Shown here: positions 1 through 8,921 of the stretch, piece after piece
Layout of the letters: each line of letters starts with the position of its first letter
Position numbering within the stretch: the stretch's first letter is position 1
Source of the DNA: Mantamonas sphyraenae
Taxonomy: Eukaryota; CRuMs; Mantamonadidae
NCBI GenBank assembly: GCA_026936335.1
Contig: JAPMXV010000067.1
Location: 186,001 to 250,000, forward strand
Length of the DNA: 64,000 bases
Direction of reading: 5' to 3'
Notes under the pieces: generated by a model
Told to the model about the DNA's origin: nothing
What the model saw: only the letters and a program-made list of their open reading frames with translations
Database searches by the model: none
Position numbers and translations under genes: made by a program

Positions 1-385
1 CGTCTGTGGGAGGCGTGGACCAAGGTAAGGACGGGTGCAGTGGGAAAAGACGGCGACGGGGTTTGCTGTGTGTTGTTGCTGGACAACGTGCGTCCACGAG
101 TGGCGAGGGCGGCTTCAGGACGCATGTACATGTGCACAGGGCACACTGGAGGGATGTGTGGTGCACGTGTGCGGGGTGATTAAGCGATGGGAAAGGTGTG
201 ACGTGCACGGAGCGGTGGGACGGCGTGTGGCAGTTTCCCACCGGCGCTTCTGGCTAACACTCACAACCTTTTTGCCCACGGACACACAACACGTGACACA
301 AACGGCGGGTGTGCCTGACGTGTGTTGGACTCGACGACACGCCAATTGTGTGGGGTGGTGTGGTGGCACAGCAAGCCAAGCAGAG
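1..385. other. 5' flanking region, no gene recognised
   Basis: No coding region, RNA gene or repeat is recognised here. The dioxygenase reading frame is open through most of this stretch, but the translation is low-quality (Cys/Trp/His-rich) and has no family resemblance. It is taken as promoter and 5' UTR of the gene starting at 386. Confidence 0.5.
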
Positions 386-2008
386 ATGGAGGACACGCTG
401 TGCAGCATGTTTCCTGCACACAAGCGGGAAAGGATCGCCCAAATCTTGACGCTGGTGCACTACGACTTTGACCAGGCGGTGACGCTTCTGTATATGCCGC
501 GGAACCAGGGCGGTGTGCAGGGCAACGAGGACGCAGGAGCAGTGGAGGCACAAGTGGTTGTGTCGGGACACGGGAACGGCGGGCCGGTGACGGCAATTCC
601 GTTTGCCCAAAGCGGAAACGGACATGGCGGGGCGGGGACACACACAGTGCAGGCGTACCCTGTGGGCGAGGATGGGACGGGCATTCGTGTGGACGAGCAC
701 GGATGGCAGATGGTGGAGGGGACGGACGCAGCTGGGAGCGAGGAAGGCGAGGAATGGGCGCCCCGGCGGAGTTCGGGGTTCTGCGGGCCCCGATCGATGA
801 ACGGTGCCGGAGCAGGCGGATGCGACTTTGAACGGCTCAAGCGCAAGCTGGGCCTGGCGAAAGAGGACAGTAGTGTGGATAGCGTGTCGTCACATGGCTC
901 CAACAGCAGCAGCGGCAGCGGCTCGGGCAGGGAAGGCGGCGGGCGTCACTCGCGGCACCACAGCCGAAGCAACAGCAACAGCAGCAATGGCGGGAATGTG
1001 TTTCCGGCAATGATGAGTGGGGTTCCGTTGCGAACGGCGATTGAACAACGGCGCGGGAGCAGTGCGAGCAGCAGCAGCAGCAGCAGCAACAGCAACAACG
1101 GCAACAGCAACAGTGGATGGAGCCTTGGATTGGGTGGTGGGAACAGCAGTAGCAGTGGCAAGGGCAGGCGTGAGTTGAGCCCCGAGCAACTGGAGCATTT
1201 GTACAACTTTGGGTTTGTGGTGGTGCCGGGGGCAGTGGAGGGCAAGTATGTGCGTGCTGCAAAGCGTGCCATCAACGCAAGCCTGGGCAAGGGTATGGAC
1301 AGGAGCGGAATGGAAAAGGCAAAGAAGAGCACATTCTGCCCGGAACTGGTGACGAAGCAGGTGATCACGGACCTGATGAAGGCAAGCGGGGCGTCGGAGT
1401 ATGTGGAGAGTGCAGCAGGGAGGCTGAACCCAATCTGGGGTGGGCAGGTGGCACTGCGCTTCCCAGGCGACTTTTGCGGCTTGGATGGGAAGAACACAGA
1501 CGACGCCTTTACGCCGGCGCCGTGGTGGGACAAGGCGTGGCACATCGACGGATGGGGAGAGGACAAGATGCGAGAGTACCTGAAGCAGTATCAGGAGACG
1601 GGACAGGTGGAGTTGGACTCGTTCACGTGCCTAGCCGGCGTGATGTTGAACGACGTGGACGAAGATTTCTCGGGCAACCTGACGGTGTACCCGGGCACAC
1701 ACCACCAGCTGTCACAGTTTTTCAACGCACACGACACAGAAACGACCCTGAAGCTTGCGCTGGAGGGATTGCAGGAGGGGTTGGATTTGCCGACGCCTGT
1801 GCAAATCAAGGCAAAGGCGGGCGACCTTGTGATTTGCCACTACATGCTGGCACACACGGTGGCACCCAACTGCAGCGACGACGTACGATACGCAGTGTAC
1901 TTTCGACTGACCAACCGTGCGTTTGAAAACAGCATGCGCAGCGTGACGGGCACGCTGTGGAACGGGTGGGATGGCATTGCGCCGTTTGAAGAGAATGGAA
2001 ACACGTGA
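386..2008 (+). CDS. CUE/UBA-like + phytanoyl-CoA dioxygenase (PhyH) domain protein
   Basis: Intronless gene for a 540-residue protein. Residues 1-45 form a CUE/UBA-like three-helix module (MEDTLCSMFPAH, then a predicted ubiquitin-binding helix ending FDQAVTLLY). A long Ser/Gly/Asn-rich linker encoded by AGC repeats runs to about residue 260. The C-terminal half is a PhyH-type Fe(II)/2-oxoglutarate dioxygenase: the HxD metal motif is in WHIDGWGED (H386, D388), and the distal His lies in HTVAPN (H490), followed by an Arg in DDVRY that would hold 2-oxoglutarate. All three metal ligands are present, so it should be active; the substrate cannot be inferred. The ATG at 386 was chosen because it starts the CUE module and the sequence upstream is not protein-like. 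Its stop lies 56 bp from that of the convergent EXOG gene. Confidence 0.85.
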   Translation: MEDTLCSMFPAHKRERIAQILTLVHYDFDQAVTLLYMPRNQGGVQGNEDAGAVEAQVVVSGHGNGGPVTAIPFAQSGNGHGGAGTHTVQAYPVGEDGTGIRVDEHGWQMVEGTDAAGSEEGEEWAPRRSSGFCGPRSMNGAGAGGCDFERLKRKLGLAKEDSSVDSVSSHGSNSSSGSGSGREGGGRHSRHHSRSNSNSSNGGNVFPAMMSGVPLRTAIEQRRGSSASSSSSSSNSNNGNSNSGWSLGLGGGNSSSSGKGRRELSPEQLEHLYNFGFVVVPGAVEGKYVRAAKRAINASLGKGMDRSGMEKAKKSTFCPELVTKQVITDLMKASGASEYVESAAGRLNPIWGGQVALRFPGDFCGLDGKNTDDAFTPAPWWDKAWHIDGWGEDKMREYLKQYQETGQVELDSFTCLAGVMLNDVDEDFSGNLTVYPGTHHQLSQFFNAHDTETTLKLALEGLQEGLDLPTPVQIKAKAGDLVICHYMLAHTVAPNCSDDVRYAVYFRLTNRAFENSMRSVTGTLWNGWDGIAPFEENGNT

Positions 2009-2064
2009 GCACACACACACACAGGGCACAAGGAGTTGATTTGTTTCATGAGCCGCGTTGTCTC

Positions 2065-3078
2065 CTATCCCCATCGCTCCTTGGCCTCTGCGGCCGTCAT
2101 GATGGTGCATCGGTCGTCGTTTTGGGAGCACATGTCTTGGACGGTGCGCACAAACCGGTTGCCCAGGCGCAGGGCACCCTGTTTGGCATCGGAAGTGGGT
2201 TCAGGTTTGTTGGATTGGGTGGATTGGGTCTTGGAGGCGACGAGGGCGGTGGCGTAGGACATGGCGGCGTGCTGGAGGGCAGGAAACAAGACGAGGCCGC
2301 TCATCTCGACAAACTTGCCTGGGCTGACCTGGTACTGGGTGAGCACGTGCGAGTCGTCGATGGGTGCGTTGGGAACCACAAAGCAGGCGAGGTGGAGGTC
2401 GCCCGTGCTGGTTTCGCCGAGGACGACCTTGAAGAGGTGGGTGGGCACGGCGACGTGGTTGGGCCCGATGGTGTCGTACTTGACCACCGACGTGTGATCC
2501 TTGGCAAACCGACGCTGTACAAGGGCCGCCTCGTTGCTCGCAGGGCCCACCTGGCTGGCACGGGCCTCGTCGAGAAAGAGGGGGCCGGAAAAGATGACCA
2601 CACGCTCGTAGATGCCTGTGAGCTTGCGTGCCCACAGCTCCATACGCATCCAGAAGCCCGAGTTGTTGTTGTACTCCTGTGGAACGATGTTTGTGAGGGC
2701 AAAGGTGTCGTCCATGGCACCCTGGGAGCGCTTGTTGTCTGCTGCCGGGTTCATGTGACCGCGTGACAAGCCCAGGGGCCACCCTGCCTTGTAGTCTGCG
2801 TTGGTGGACTGGAATTCGAGCGGCAGCCGTTCCTCCGCGTGGAAACGGCTTTGTTTGCGCGAGGCCTTGCCCTTGAGCATGTCGCGTGTGAGGAGTTCGG
2901 CGACCCAGATGGGGATGCGGCGGGCCTGATCGTAGCACAGCACGTGGTTGTCATACCCAATCACCACCTGGTTGCTGGGGATGCCGTATTGCAGGATGTC
3001 GCCATGGCGTGAGGGCGTGTTGGAGTCGGCGCGGGCGTCCACGAGGGGACGGACAAACATGGGTGTGGAGGAGGACAT
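2065..3078 (-). CDS. EXOG: EXOG/endonuclease G-like DNA/RNA non-specific nuclease
   Basis: Single-exon gene for a 337-residue beta-beta-alpha-metal nuclease. The active-site motif is SRGHMNPA (general base H108). SRGHM rather than DRGH is the form found in EXOG, the mitochondrial inner-membrane exo/endonuclease, rather than in endonuclease G. Downstream, TFALTNIVPQ and NNNSGFW (metal-ligand Asn near 138-140) match the family in order and spacing, as do the SGPLFL and LYKV-like strands that follow. Length is close to that of animal EXOG. The start at 3078 gives a short Ser-rich N-terminus without an obvious transmembrane anchor; an in-frame upstream ATG at 3237 would add 53 low-complexity residues. 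Mitochondrial location is inferred from the family, not seen. Confidence 0.88.
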   Translation of the reverse strand: MSSSTPMFVRPLVDARADSNTPSRHGDILQYGIPSNQVVIGYDNHVLCYDQARRIPIWVAELLTRDMLKGKASRKQSRFHAEERLPLEFQSTNADYKAGWPLGLSRGHMNPAADNKRSQGAMDDTFALTNIVPQEYNNNSGFWMRMELWARKLTGIYERVVIFSGPLFLDEARASQVGPASNEAALVQRRFAKDHTSVVKYDTIGPNHVAVPTHLFKVVLGETSTGDLHLACFVVPNAPIDDSHVLTQYQVSPGKFVEMSGLVLFPALQHAAMSYATALVASKTQSTQSNKPEPTSDAKQGALRLGNRFVRTVQDMCSQNDDRCTIMTAAEAKERWG

Positions 3079-3184
3079 GGTGTGGTGTTGGAGACGACGG
3101 GGCGCATGGGTTTGGGGCGAGGAAACGATCGGTCCATTTGAGAATGTACAAAGAGGGGAATGCATTGGGTGAGGGGAGGATTGA

Positions 3185-3510
3185 TCACGATTCCTCGTCT
3201 GCTTGGGAGTCAAGGGGCGCGCCAGAGACAAGGGCATCGACGTTGTTCATCACCTGGCCCGTACCACGGGCCAGGGAGACTACGCGTGCATTGTGTGCAA
3301 CAAGAGAGGCAGAGTGGTGGGACAGGGTCTGCAGTTCTGCGTTGAGCGTCTGTTGTTTGTGGGAGTGGGCAAGGAGAGTGGGGGCCGGGGAGATGAGCGC
3401 GGGATTTTGGCGCGGGAACGGGCTTGGAACGAACGGACCTGCATGTTGTCCACAAGCTGCTGGTACTGCGCCTCTGTGTCTGCCGAGAGGGACGTGGCAG
3501 AGCCGGACAT
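3185..3510 (-). CDS. small two-exon coiled-coil protein (78 aa), possibly DASH Dad3-like
   Basis: Exons 3439-3510 and 3185-3349, with an 89-nt intron (GTCCGT..CAG), give 78 residues beginning MSGSATSLSADTEAQ and ending with an acidic tail. The middle is an amphipathic helix (QYQQLVDNMQTLNAELQ) spliced in phase 0 at the CAG. Support for the gene is that the frame on both sides joins cleanly and that the ATG lies 83 bp from the divergent NSE2 start, like other gene pairs here. The helix resembles the Dad3 subunit of the DASH/Dam1 kinetochore ring (EYxxL..NLxxLxxxLxxL), but a BLOC-1 or other short helical subunit would look similar. The donor is weak. Identity is speculative; existence is moderately supported. 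Confidence 0.5.
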
Positions 3511-3593
3511 GGGTGGCGCGGAGTGAGTGTGGGTTGTTGTGGTTGGGTGCGCAGGGGCGGCCAGCGAGAGAGTGGAGCTGGAGCTGAGCGACG
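3511..3593. promoter_or_regulatory. shared divergent promoter, small coiled-coil gene / NSE2
   Basis: Only 83 bp separate the two divergent start codons, so both 5' UTRs and core promoters must lie in or overlap this interval. No TATA box is seen. Inferred from gene arrangement only. Confidence 0.4.
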
Positions 3594-4465
3594 ATGTCGA
3601 CGAAGCTGGGCGGGTCGGTTGTTCTTGGGGACAAGAGGACGACGGCGTCGAAGCAGGAGTCGCTGATGCACAACGAGGCGCTGAGGATGGCAAAACACAT
3701 ACGGGACATGGTGGAGGTGGCGACGCGGCTGTACTCGAGGGCACGGAAGACGGAGGAGGAGGAGGAGCGGGAAGAGTTGAGCGGAGAGCTGGAGGAGCTG
3801 CAGAAGCAGGTGCGGAAGGCAGTGGAAGTATTTTATGTGTTGAAAGTGAGGCAGAGGGCGTGGCATACGATTCGCATGCAAGGGGTGGAGCAACACAGAG
3901 CGAGGAGGCAGACGCAGGGGTGTGGCCGGAAGACGTGTCGGAACGGTACAAGGCAGAAGTGGAGGAGGCCAAAGAGGCGATGAGTGTGGAGTGGGTGGAG
4001 GAAAACGAGCTGGACAATGCCAGTGCGCGTGTGGAAGCCATGCTGGAAGAGCTGACGCAAGGAGACGGGTTGCCAGTGCGTCCGAACGCGTGTGCGCTGA
4101 CGGGAGAGCCGCTGACGGATCCTGTGACCACGTAGGTTGGGAGAGGGGGAGGCAGGGAGAGAGAGAGATGGAGGCAGGGGGGGCTGACATTGTTGTTGGG
4201 GGGCGGTGGGGTGCGGTGCAGTGGCGTGTGCCAGCACGTGTTTAACGCCGAGGCGATCAACGAACTGCTGCAAAGCGAAGGGCGGATTGTGCCCGGGACG
4301 GGGGGAGCCCGAGGAATCATGTGTCCCGTGGAGGACTGCAATGAGTTTATTCTGCAGTCGAAGCTGGGTTTGGATGCAGAGACGGTGGAGATGCTGGCGG
4401 AGGAGCTGTTGAAACAGGAGATGGAGGCGCTGAAGGCGTCAGGGGCCATGGAGACCGAAGAATGA
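3594..4465 (+). CDS. NSMCE2: E3 SUMO-protein ligase NSE2/MMS21 (SMC5/6 complex)
   Basis: Three exons, 3594-3845, 3899-4131 and 4222-4465, give 242 residues; introns are 53 and 90 nt and all phases agree. The N-terminal half is a Lys/Glu-rich helical region with a coiled coil (EELSGELEELQKQV), as in NSE2, which packs against SMC5. The C-terminal half is an SP-RING: CALTGEPLTDPV starts it, GVCQHVFNAEAI supplies the Cys-x-His, and MCPVEDCNEF supplies the last Cys pair. The SP-RING is assembled only after splicing of intron 2, which strongly supports that junction. The function known for the family is SUMOylation in recombination repair within SMC5/6. The gene ends 114 bp before the RPL27A start. 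Confidence 0.88.
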
Positions 4466-4579
4466 AAAGCATGGGGTTGGATGGATCAGAGGAGAGTGGG
4501 TGGGTGCGTGGGTGCGGCGGTTTGGTGTTGGGTGCTGTGTATGCATGCGAGGGCGGCACCAGCAAAAACACAATAGAAA

Positions 4580-5695
4580 ATGGTGAGCGGCTGCGAGGAC
4601 GGCGACGTGTGGGGAGGCATTGTGGAAGTGGGTGTGTGGGAAACTGACACACATTTGGGTTGGGTTGGGATGTATGTGCAGGTTGCCCGTTTGAGCAAGA
4701 ACCGCAAGAAGCGAGGACACGTGAGCGCTGGTCACGGTCGTGTCGGTGAGTTGGAGGGTCGGGGTGGATTGCGCGAGGGAGAGGGTTTGGACGGGGCTGC
4801 AGGACGGAGGATAGGTGGAAATGGGAGGAATGGGCGGTGGATGGGTGGATGGGGTTGGTGGAAGGATGGTGAAGGGTGGAGGGTGGTGCAGAGTGGGTGC
4901 AGGGAGGCATGGGCGGGGAAGATGGCTGGCCGGCGCGGGTTTGCATGCGAGGGGCAGCCGGGAACGGGCCGCCTGGACGACGCAAGGGAGACCGGACGGG
5001 GATGGGGAGCGTGGGAACGGGTGCATGGATGGTGTGTGCATGGGGAGAGATGGAAGAGAGGGGAGTGGGGTGGCACGGAAGGAGCAGGAGGAGGGGAATT
5101 GTGGCTGGGCGGGTGGGAAAAATGCGGCTTTGGCAAAGGATGAAGGCAGCCCTGCGGTGGAGGATAGAGAAGAGGTGGAGGAAGAGGGAAAGGGAGAGAG
5201 GGGAAGGGGGGAATGGGGAATGATGGAGTGGGTGTGTGCAGACAGCTGACACAGAGAATGGGGAACATGGACGGCGGTGACGTGTGTGTGTGTGTGTGCA
5301 TTGAACCCACAGGCAAGCACCGAAAGCATCCGGGTGGACGCGGTAACGCGGGTGGCCTGACGCACCACCGTACCCTGTTTGATCGTTACCATCCGGGTTA
5401 CTTTGGTAAGGTCGGCATGCGCTACTTCCACAAGACGCAGCAGAAGTTCTACCGCCCGGCGCTGAACGTGGACAAGCTGTGGACGCTGGTGAGCGAGGAG
5501 ACGCGCACCAAGTACGCTGGAGCCAAGACTGGGGACAAGGTGCCTGTGATTGACATCACCAAGGCTGGCTTCTACAAGCTGCTGGGCAAGGGAGTGCTGC
5601 CGAAGCAGCCGGTGATTGTGAAGGCCAAGTTCTTTTCTGCCGAGGCCGAGCGCAAGATCAAGAAGGTGGGCGGTGCTTGCGTGCTGACTGCTTAA
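4580..5695 (+). CDS. RPL27A: 60S ribosomal protein L27A (uL15)
   Basis: Exons 4580-4582, 4682-4745 and 5313-5695 encode 149 residues, the normal length for eukaryotic uL15. Exon 1 consists of just the ATG, followed at once by a GTGAGC donor. Exon 2 gives [20 protein letters not shown] and exon 3 starts [15 protein letters not shown], the family signature. The end [11 protein letters not shown] matches the conserved C-terminus. The protein is a large-subunit component near the peptidyl-transferase region. Intron 1 is 99 nt; intron 2 is 567 nt, the longest here, and strongly purine (G/A) rich on the coding strand. No box C/D or H/ACA snoRNA could be recognised in it by eye. Confidence 0.96.
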
Positions 5696-5948
5696 ATGAA
5701 CCATTGTTGGCTTAGTGCGGGAGAGCATGGGGTGGGGGGGGGGGGTTCTTGTGATGGGGAGCGTGTGAAGGGTGTTTTGAGGAGATTGGAGATTGTGCGG
5801 AATGGTGGGGGGTTGGGGGAGATTGGAATGGGTGGGGGTGTGTGGGGAGGGGTTGGAATTGGGAGAAGGGAAGGGAGTGTGAGAGAGATGCTGGGAAAGG
5901 AGCGGATGGGGTGCAGGGAGAGTGAAGGTGGGGGGGGGGAGGCGAGGT

Positions 5949-8921
5949 TCATTGCGGGTTCGAAAGCATCTGAGTGCAATTCTGAATGCCCATCAAGATA
6001 GCAAACACAAGCTCAGGCTCTACCTGCGTCGTTTGGAGGATCACTCTTGCTTGCTCATACAGCTCCAGTGCCCGAAGGAAGTCACCTTTGGATTCGTACA
6101 CATCAGCGATGTTGTTGATGGTCTTGGCCACATCTGGGTGCTCATCCCCACCATGCACCCGTCGCATGATCGCCAGTCCCTGCGTCAAAAGCTCCAGTGC
6201 CCGGTCGGACTCTCCCTTGGATTCGTACACCCCAGCCACGTTGTTGATGCTCTTGGCCACATCCGGGTGCTCATCGCCACCATACACCCGTCGCCTGATC
6301 TCCAGTACCTGCTCAAACAGCTCCAGTGCCGGATCGTACTCTTTCTTGTTGATGTACACCACAGCCATGTTGTTCATGCTCGTGGCCACATCCGGGTGCT
6401 CATCCCCACCATGCAGCCGTCGTGTGATCGCCTGTGCCTGCTCATACAGCTCCAGTGCACGATCACACTTTCCCTTGGCATTGTACACCCTAGCGATGTT
6501 GTTGATGCTCTTGGCCACATCCGGGTGCTCATCCCCACCATGCAGCCGTCGTGTGATCTTCAGTGCCTGCTCATGCAGCTTCAGTGCTCGATCGTACTCT
6601 GCCTTTTCATAGAACACAAACGCCACGTTGTGGATGCACGTGGCCACATCCGGGTGCTTGTTCCCACCATGCACCCGTTGCATGATCTCCAGTGCCTGCT
6701 CACACAGCACCAGTGCCGGATCGTACAGCATCATGGCTTTGTACACATTAGCCATCATGTTGATGCACGTGGCCACATCCGGGTGCTCATCCCCACCATG
6801 CACCCGTCGCAGGATCTCCAGTGCTTGCTCACACAGCTCCAGTGCCCGATCGTACTCTCCCTTGGCTTTGTACAGCAAAGCCATCTTCTTGATGCTCGCG
6901 GCCACACTCGGGTGCTCATCCCCACCATGCACCCGTCGCCTGATCGCAAGTACCTGCTCATACAGCTCCAGTGCCCGATCCAACTCTCCCTTGGCATTGT
7001 ACACCCTAGCCATGTTGTTCAAACTTCTTCCCCATCCCTCATTCTCCTCCCCATCCATGCCGGTCCTCTGCTGCACCTCCATCACCTCCACCAGCACCCT
7101 CTCCGCCTCTTCATATGCTCCCATCCATTCATGCACCGCTGCCACATTCTGCCCAACCCAGCAGACCTCTTCCACCTCACCTGAAGCTTGGCACGCTGCT
7201 TGACACACCCTCCACACCCGCTCCCCATGCATCAGCATCTCCCTGTGCCACACCAGCTCTTCCAATGGCTCACTTGCATCAAAGGCAAACTCCTTCCGCA
7301 ACATCTTCAACACACGCCTCCACGCCGCTATTCCCCCCTCTGCCTCCACCTGCAGCTCCTCCCCTCCCCGTGTCATCATCTGCACCAGTCCATGCACTTG
7401 CCATCCATCCCCATCCACAGCCCGTTGCACCAGCGACACACGCTCCAGCGATTCCATCGCCTTCTCTGCCCGCATGTCTGCCTCATCCCTGTGCCCCACG
7501 CCCTCCATCAGCGTCGCTATCACCCTCTCCTGCACCTCTCCCCCATTCAGCAGTGCCAGACACTGCATCAGTCCCACTGCATCCTTGTTCTTCTGCCCAG
7601 CAGCGTCCATCGCCATCTTCCACACTGCCATCGCCGTCATGTCGTACACATCTGACTCAATTCCATCCTCCATATCCTCTACAGTCGCCTTGAGTCCCTC
7701 TCTGAAGTCGCTCACAGGCGTTTCGTCATCTTCTGCCCCAATCACAGCTGCTGCTTGACGCACTTCCAGCGCCATCCCTCCCAGAAGCTCCTTCAGCTCC
7801 CCATACGCCTTCACCTCCTCCTTTTCATCCGCTCCATCTACCACCACCACCCCTTCACTGGCAAACACTGCATCCACCTCCTCATCCTCCATGATCCCCA
7901 CTCGCACCACTTTGTCCACCGCCCCCGTGTCCCAAATCCCATCCTTCCACGTCGTCACCACCACCGTCCCTCCCTCCTGCAGCACAGGTTTCACATCGCC
8001 CCACTCCTCCACTCCATCCACAACCATCACCCACCGTCGTCCCTTCAGCGCAAGCATGGTCCGCCGTGCCATCCCTTCCCGCACCTCCTCCTTGTCCGCC
8101 TTCTCCACCTTTTCATCCGTGGTCATACCCAATGCCACTCCCAGCTGCAGCACATCACTCATCAACTCCTCCCTGCTCTGCCCACGCACCCACCACACCA
8201 CCTCCGCCGCCCGTTCCTCCTTTACCTTCCACGCATACATCTGTGCCACACTTGTCTTGCCCATGCCCCGTGCCCCATGCATCACTACCACCCCTTCTTC
8301 ACCCCACACCTCCTTCATGACCCCATTCCTCTCCACCAGCTCTCTTTTCTTCTTCAGATTGTCCACCTGCTTTGCCCATCCCGCCTCTGCCTCCTTTGCA
8401 CTCCTCCCTCTCCCATTCACCAGCCTCTCCTTCTCCCACCCCTCCCATGTCACCAACACTGCCTTGTTCCCCTCCCTGTCCCCTCCTGCCTTCTGGGCTT
8501 CCCCAAACGCCGTCTCCACGCTCTCTCCCGCTCCCAATGCCTCATAGAACGCCCCTGCCATCCGCACAGCTGCCCCATCCAGCACCTTCTCCCTGTATCC
8601 AATCACCACAGGCACATACTCACCCACCCTCTTTGCCATCTCCTCGCTCTCACACCCGTTCAGAAACACCAGCACGGGCCTTGCCTCCCACACCGCATCC
8701 ACAAGCGTCTGCCGCATCACATCCCCATCCACAGCCTCCACATACTCCTTTCCCATGTGCGCGGCAATATGCACCATGTGCTTTCCTTCCTCACGCACCA
8801 GCCGCAAGACTTCCGCCTGCTGTGTGGCCACTTGCCCCAAAACATCCATCGGTCTCCCTCGACATGCCCCTTCAATCACCCGCAGCTCCTCCACAGATCC
8901 CAGTGTCCCTTCTCCCATCAT
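5949..8921 (-). CDS. CHAT-like / NB-ARC / TPR STAND protein
   Basis: Intronless gene for 990 residues with three parts. Residues 1-160 resemble a CHAT caspase-like fold: VHIAAHMG carries the candidate catalytic His (H55 or H51), FLNGCES the candidate Cys (C90), followed by VVIGY and an FYEALGAGESVETAF helix as in CHAT proteases. Residues 205-480 are a STAND NTPase: P-loop GARGMGKTS (216-224), Walker B VMVVDGVEE, sensor VVVTTWKD, then a winged-helix-like stretch (LALLNGGEV). From about 640 to 985 are eight kinesin-light-chain-type TPRs of 42-43 residues, each ending near RRVHGGDEHPDVA. This layout is that of inducible cell-death or immune NTPases: TPRs sense, NB-ARC oligomerises, and the N-terminal protease is the effector. 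This is inference. The first beta-strand of CHAT may be lost to a frameshift near 8922. The gene is divergent from an ankyrin gene. Confidence 0.8.
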   Translation of the reverse strand: MMGEGTLGSVEELRVIEGACRGRPMDVLGQVATQQAEVLRLVREEGKHMVHIAAHMGKEYVEAVDGDVMRQTLVDAVWEARPVLVFLNGCESEEMAKRVGEYVPVVIGYREKVLDGAAVRMAGAFYEALGAGESVETAFGEAQKAGGDREGNKAVLVTWEGWEKERLVNGRGRSAKEAEAGWAKQVDNLKKKRELVERNGVMKEVWGEEGVVVMHGARGMGKTSVAQMYAWKVKEERAAEVVWWVRGQSREELMSDVLQLGVALGMTTDEKVEKADKEEVREGMARRTMLALKGRRWVMVVDGVEEWGDVKPVLQEGGTVVVTTWKDGIWDTGAVDKVVRVGIMEDEEVDAVFASEGVVVVDGADEKEEVKAYGELKELLGGMALEVRQAAAVIGAEDDETPVSDFREGLKATVEDMEDGIESDVYDMTAMAVWKMAMDAAGQKNKDAVGLMQCLALLNGGEVQERVIATLMEGVGHRDEADMRAEKAMESLERVSLVQRAVDGDGWQVHGLVQMMTRGGEELQVEAEGGIAAWRRVLKMLRKEFAFDASEPLEELVWHREMLMHGERVWRVCQAACQASGEVEEVCWVGQNVAAVHEWMGAYEEAERVLVEVMEVQQRTGMDGEENEGWGRSLNNMARVYNAKGELDRALELYEQVLAIRRRVHGGDEHPSVAASIKKMALLYKAKGEYDRALELCEQALEILRRVHGGDEHPDVATCINMMANVYKAMMLYDPALVLCEQALEIMQRVHGGNKHPDVATCIHNVAFVFYEKAEYDRALKLHEQALKITRRLHGGDEHPDVAKSINNIARVYNAKGKCDRALELYEQAQAITRRLHGGDEHPDVATSMNNMAVVYINKKEYDPALELFEQVLEIRRRVYGGDEHPDVAKSINNVAGVYESKGESDRALELLTQGLAIMRRVHGGDEHPDVAKTINNIADVYESKGDFLRALELYEQARVILQTTQVEPELVFAILMGIQNCTQMLSNPQ
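5985..7022. repeat. 126-bp tandem repeat encoding the TPR array
   Basis: Eight copies of a roughly 126-bp unit lie head to tail inside the STAND gene. The most constant block reads CCACATCCGGGTGCTCATCC on the plus strand and recurs with few changes in nearly every unit. Similarity is high at silent positions as well as in protein, pointing to recent unit duplication or gene conversion. Confidence 0.85.

Noticed and set aside
2005..2766. 253-codon plus-strand frame starting at GTG
   Set aside because: Antisense of the EXOG nuclease and lacking an ATG or any homology.
4746..5312. snoRNA in RPL27A intron 2 (TGATGG near 5221 and CTGA near 5246)
   Set aside because: The C-like and D-like boxes are only about 20 nt apart, the C box is imperfect and no terminal stem is visible.
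5985..7022. CRISPR-like array
   Set aside because: The repeats are contiguous 126-bp coding units without spacers and translate into TPRs.
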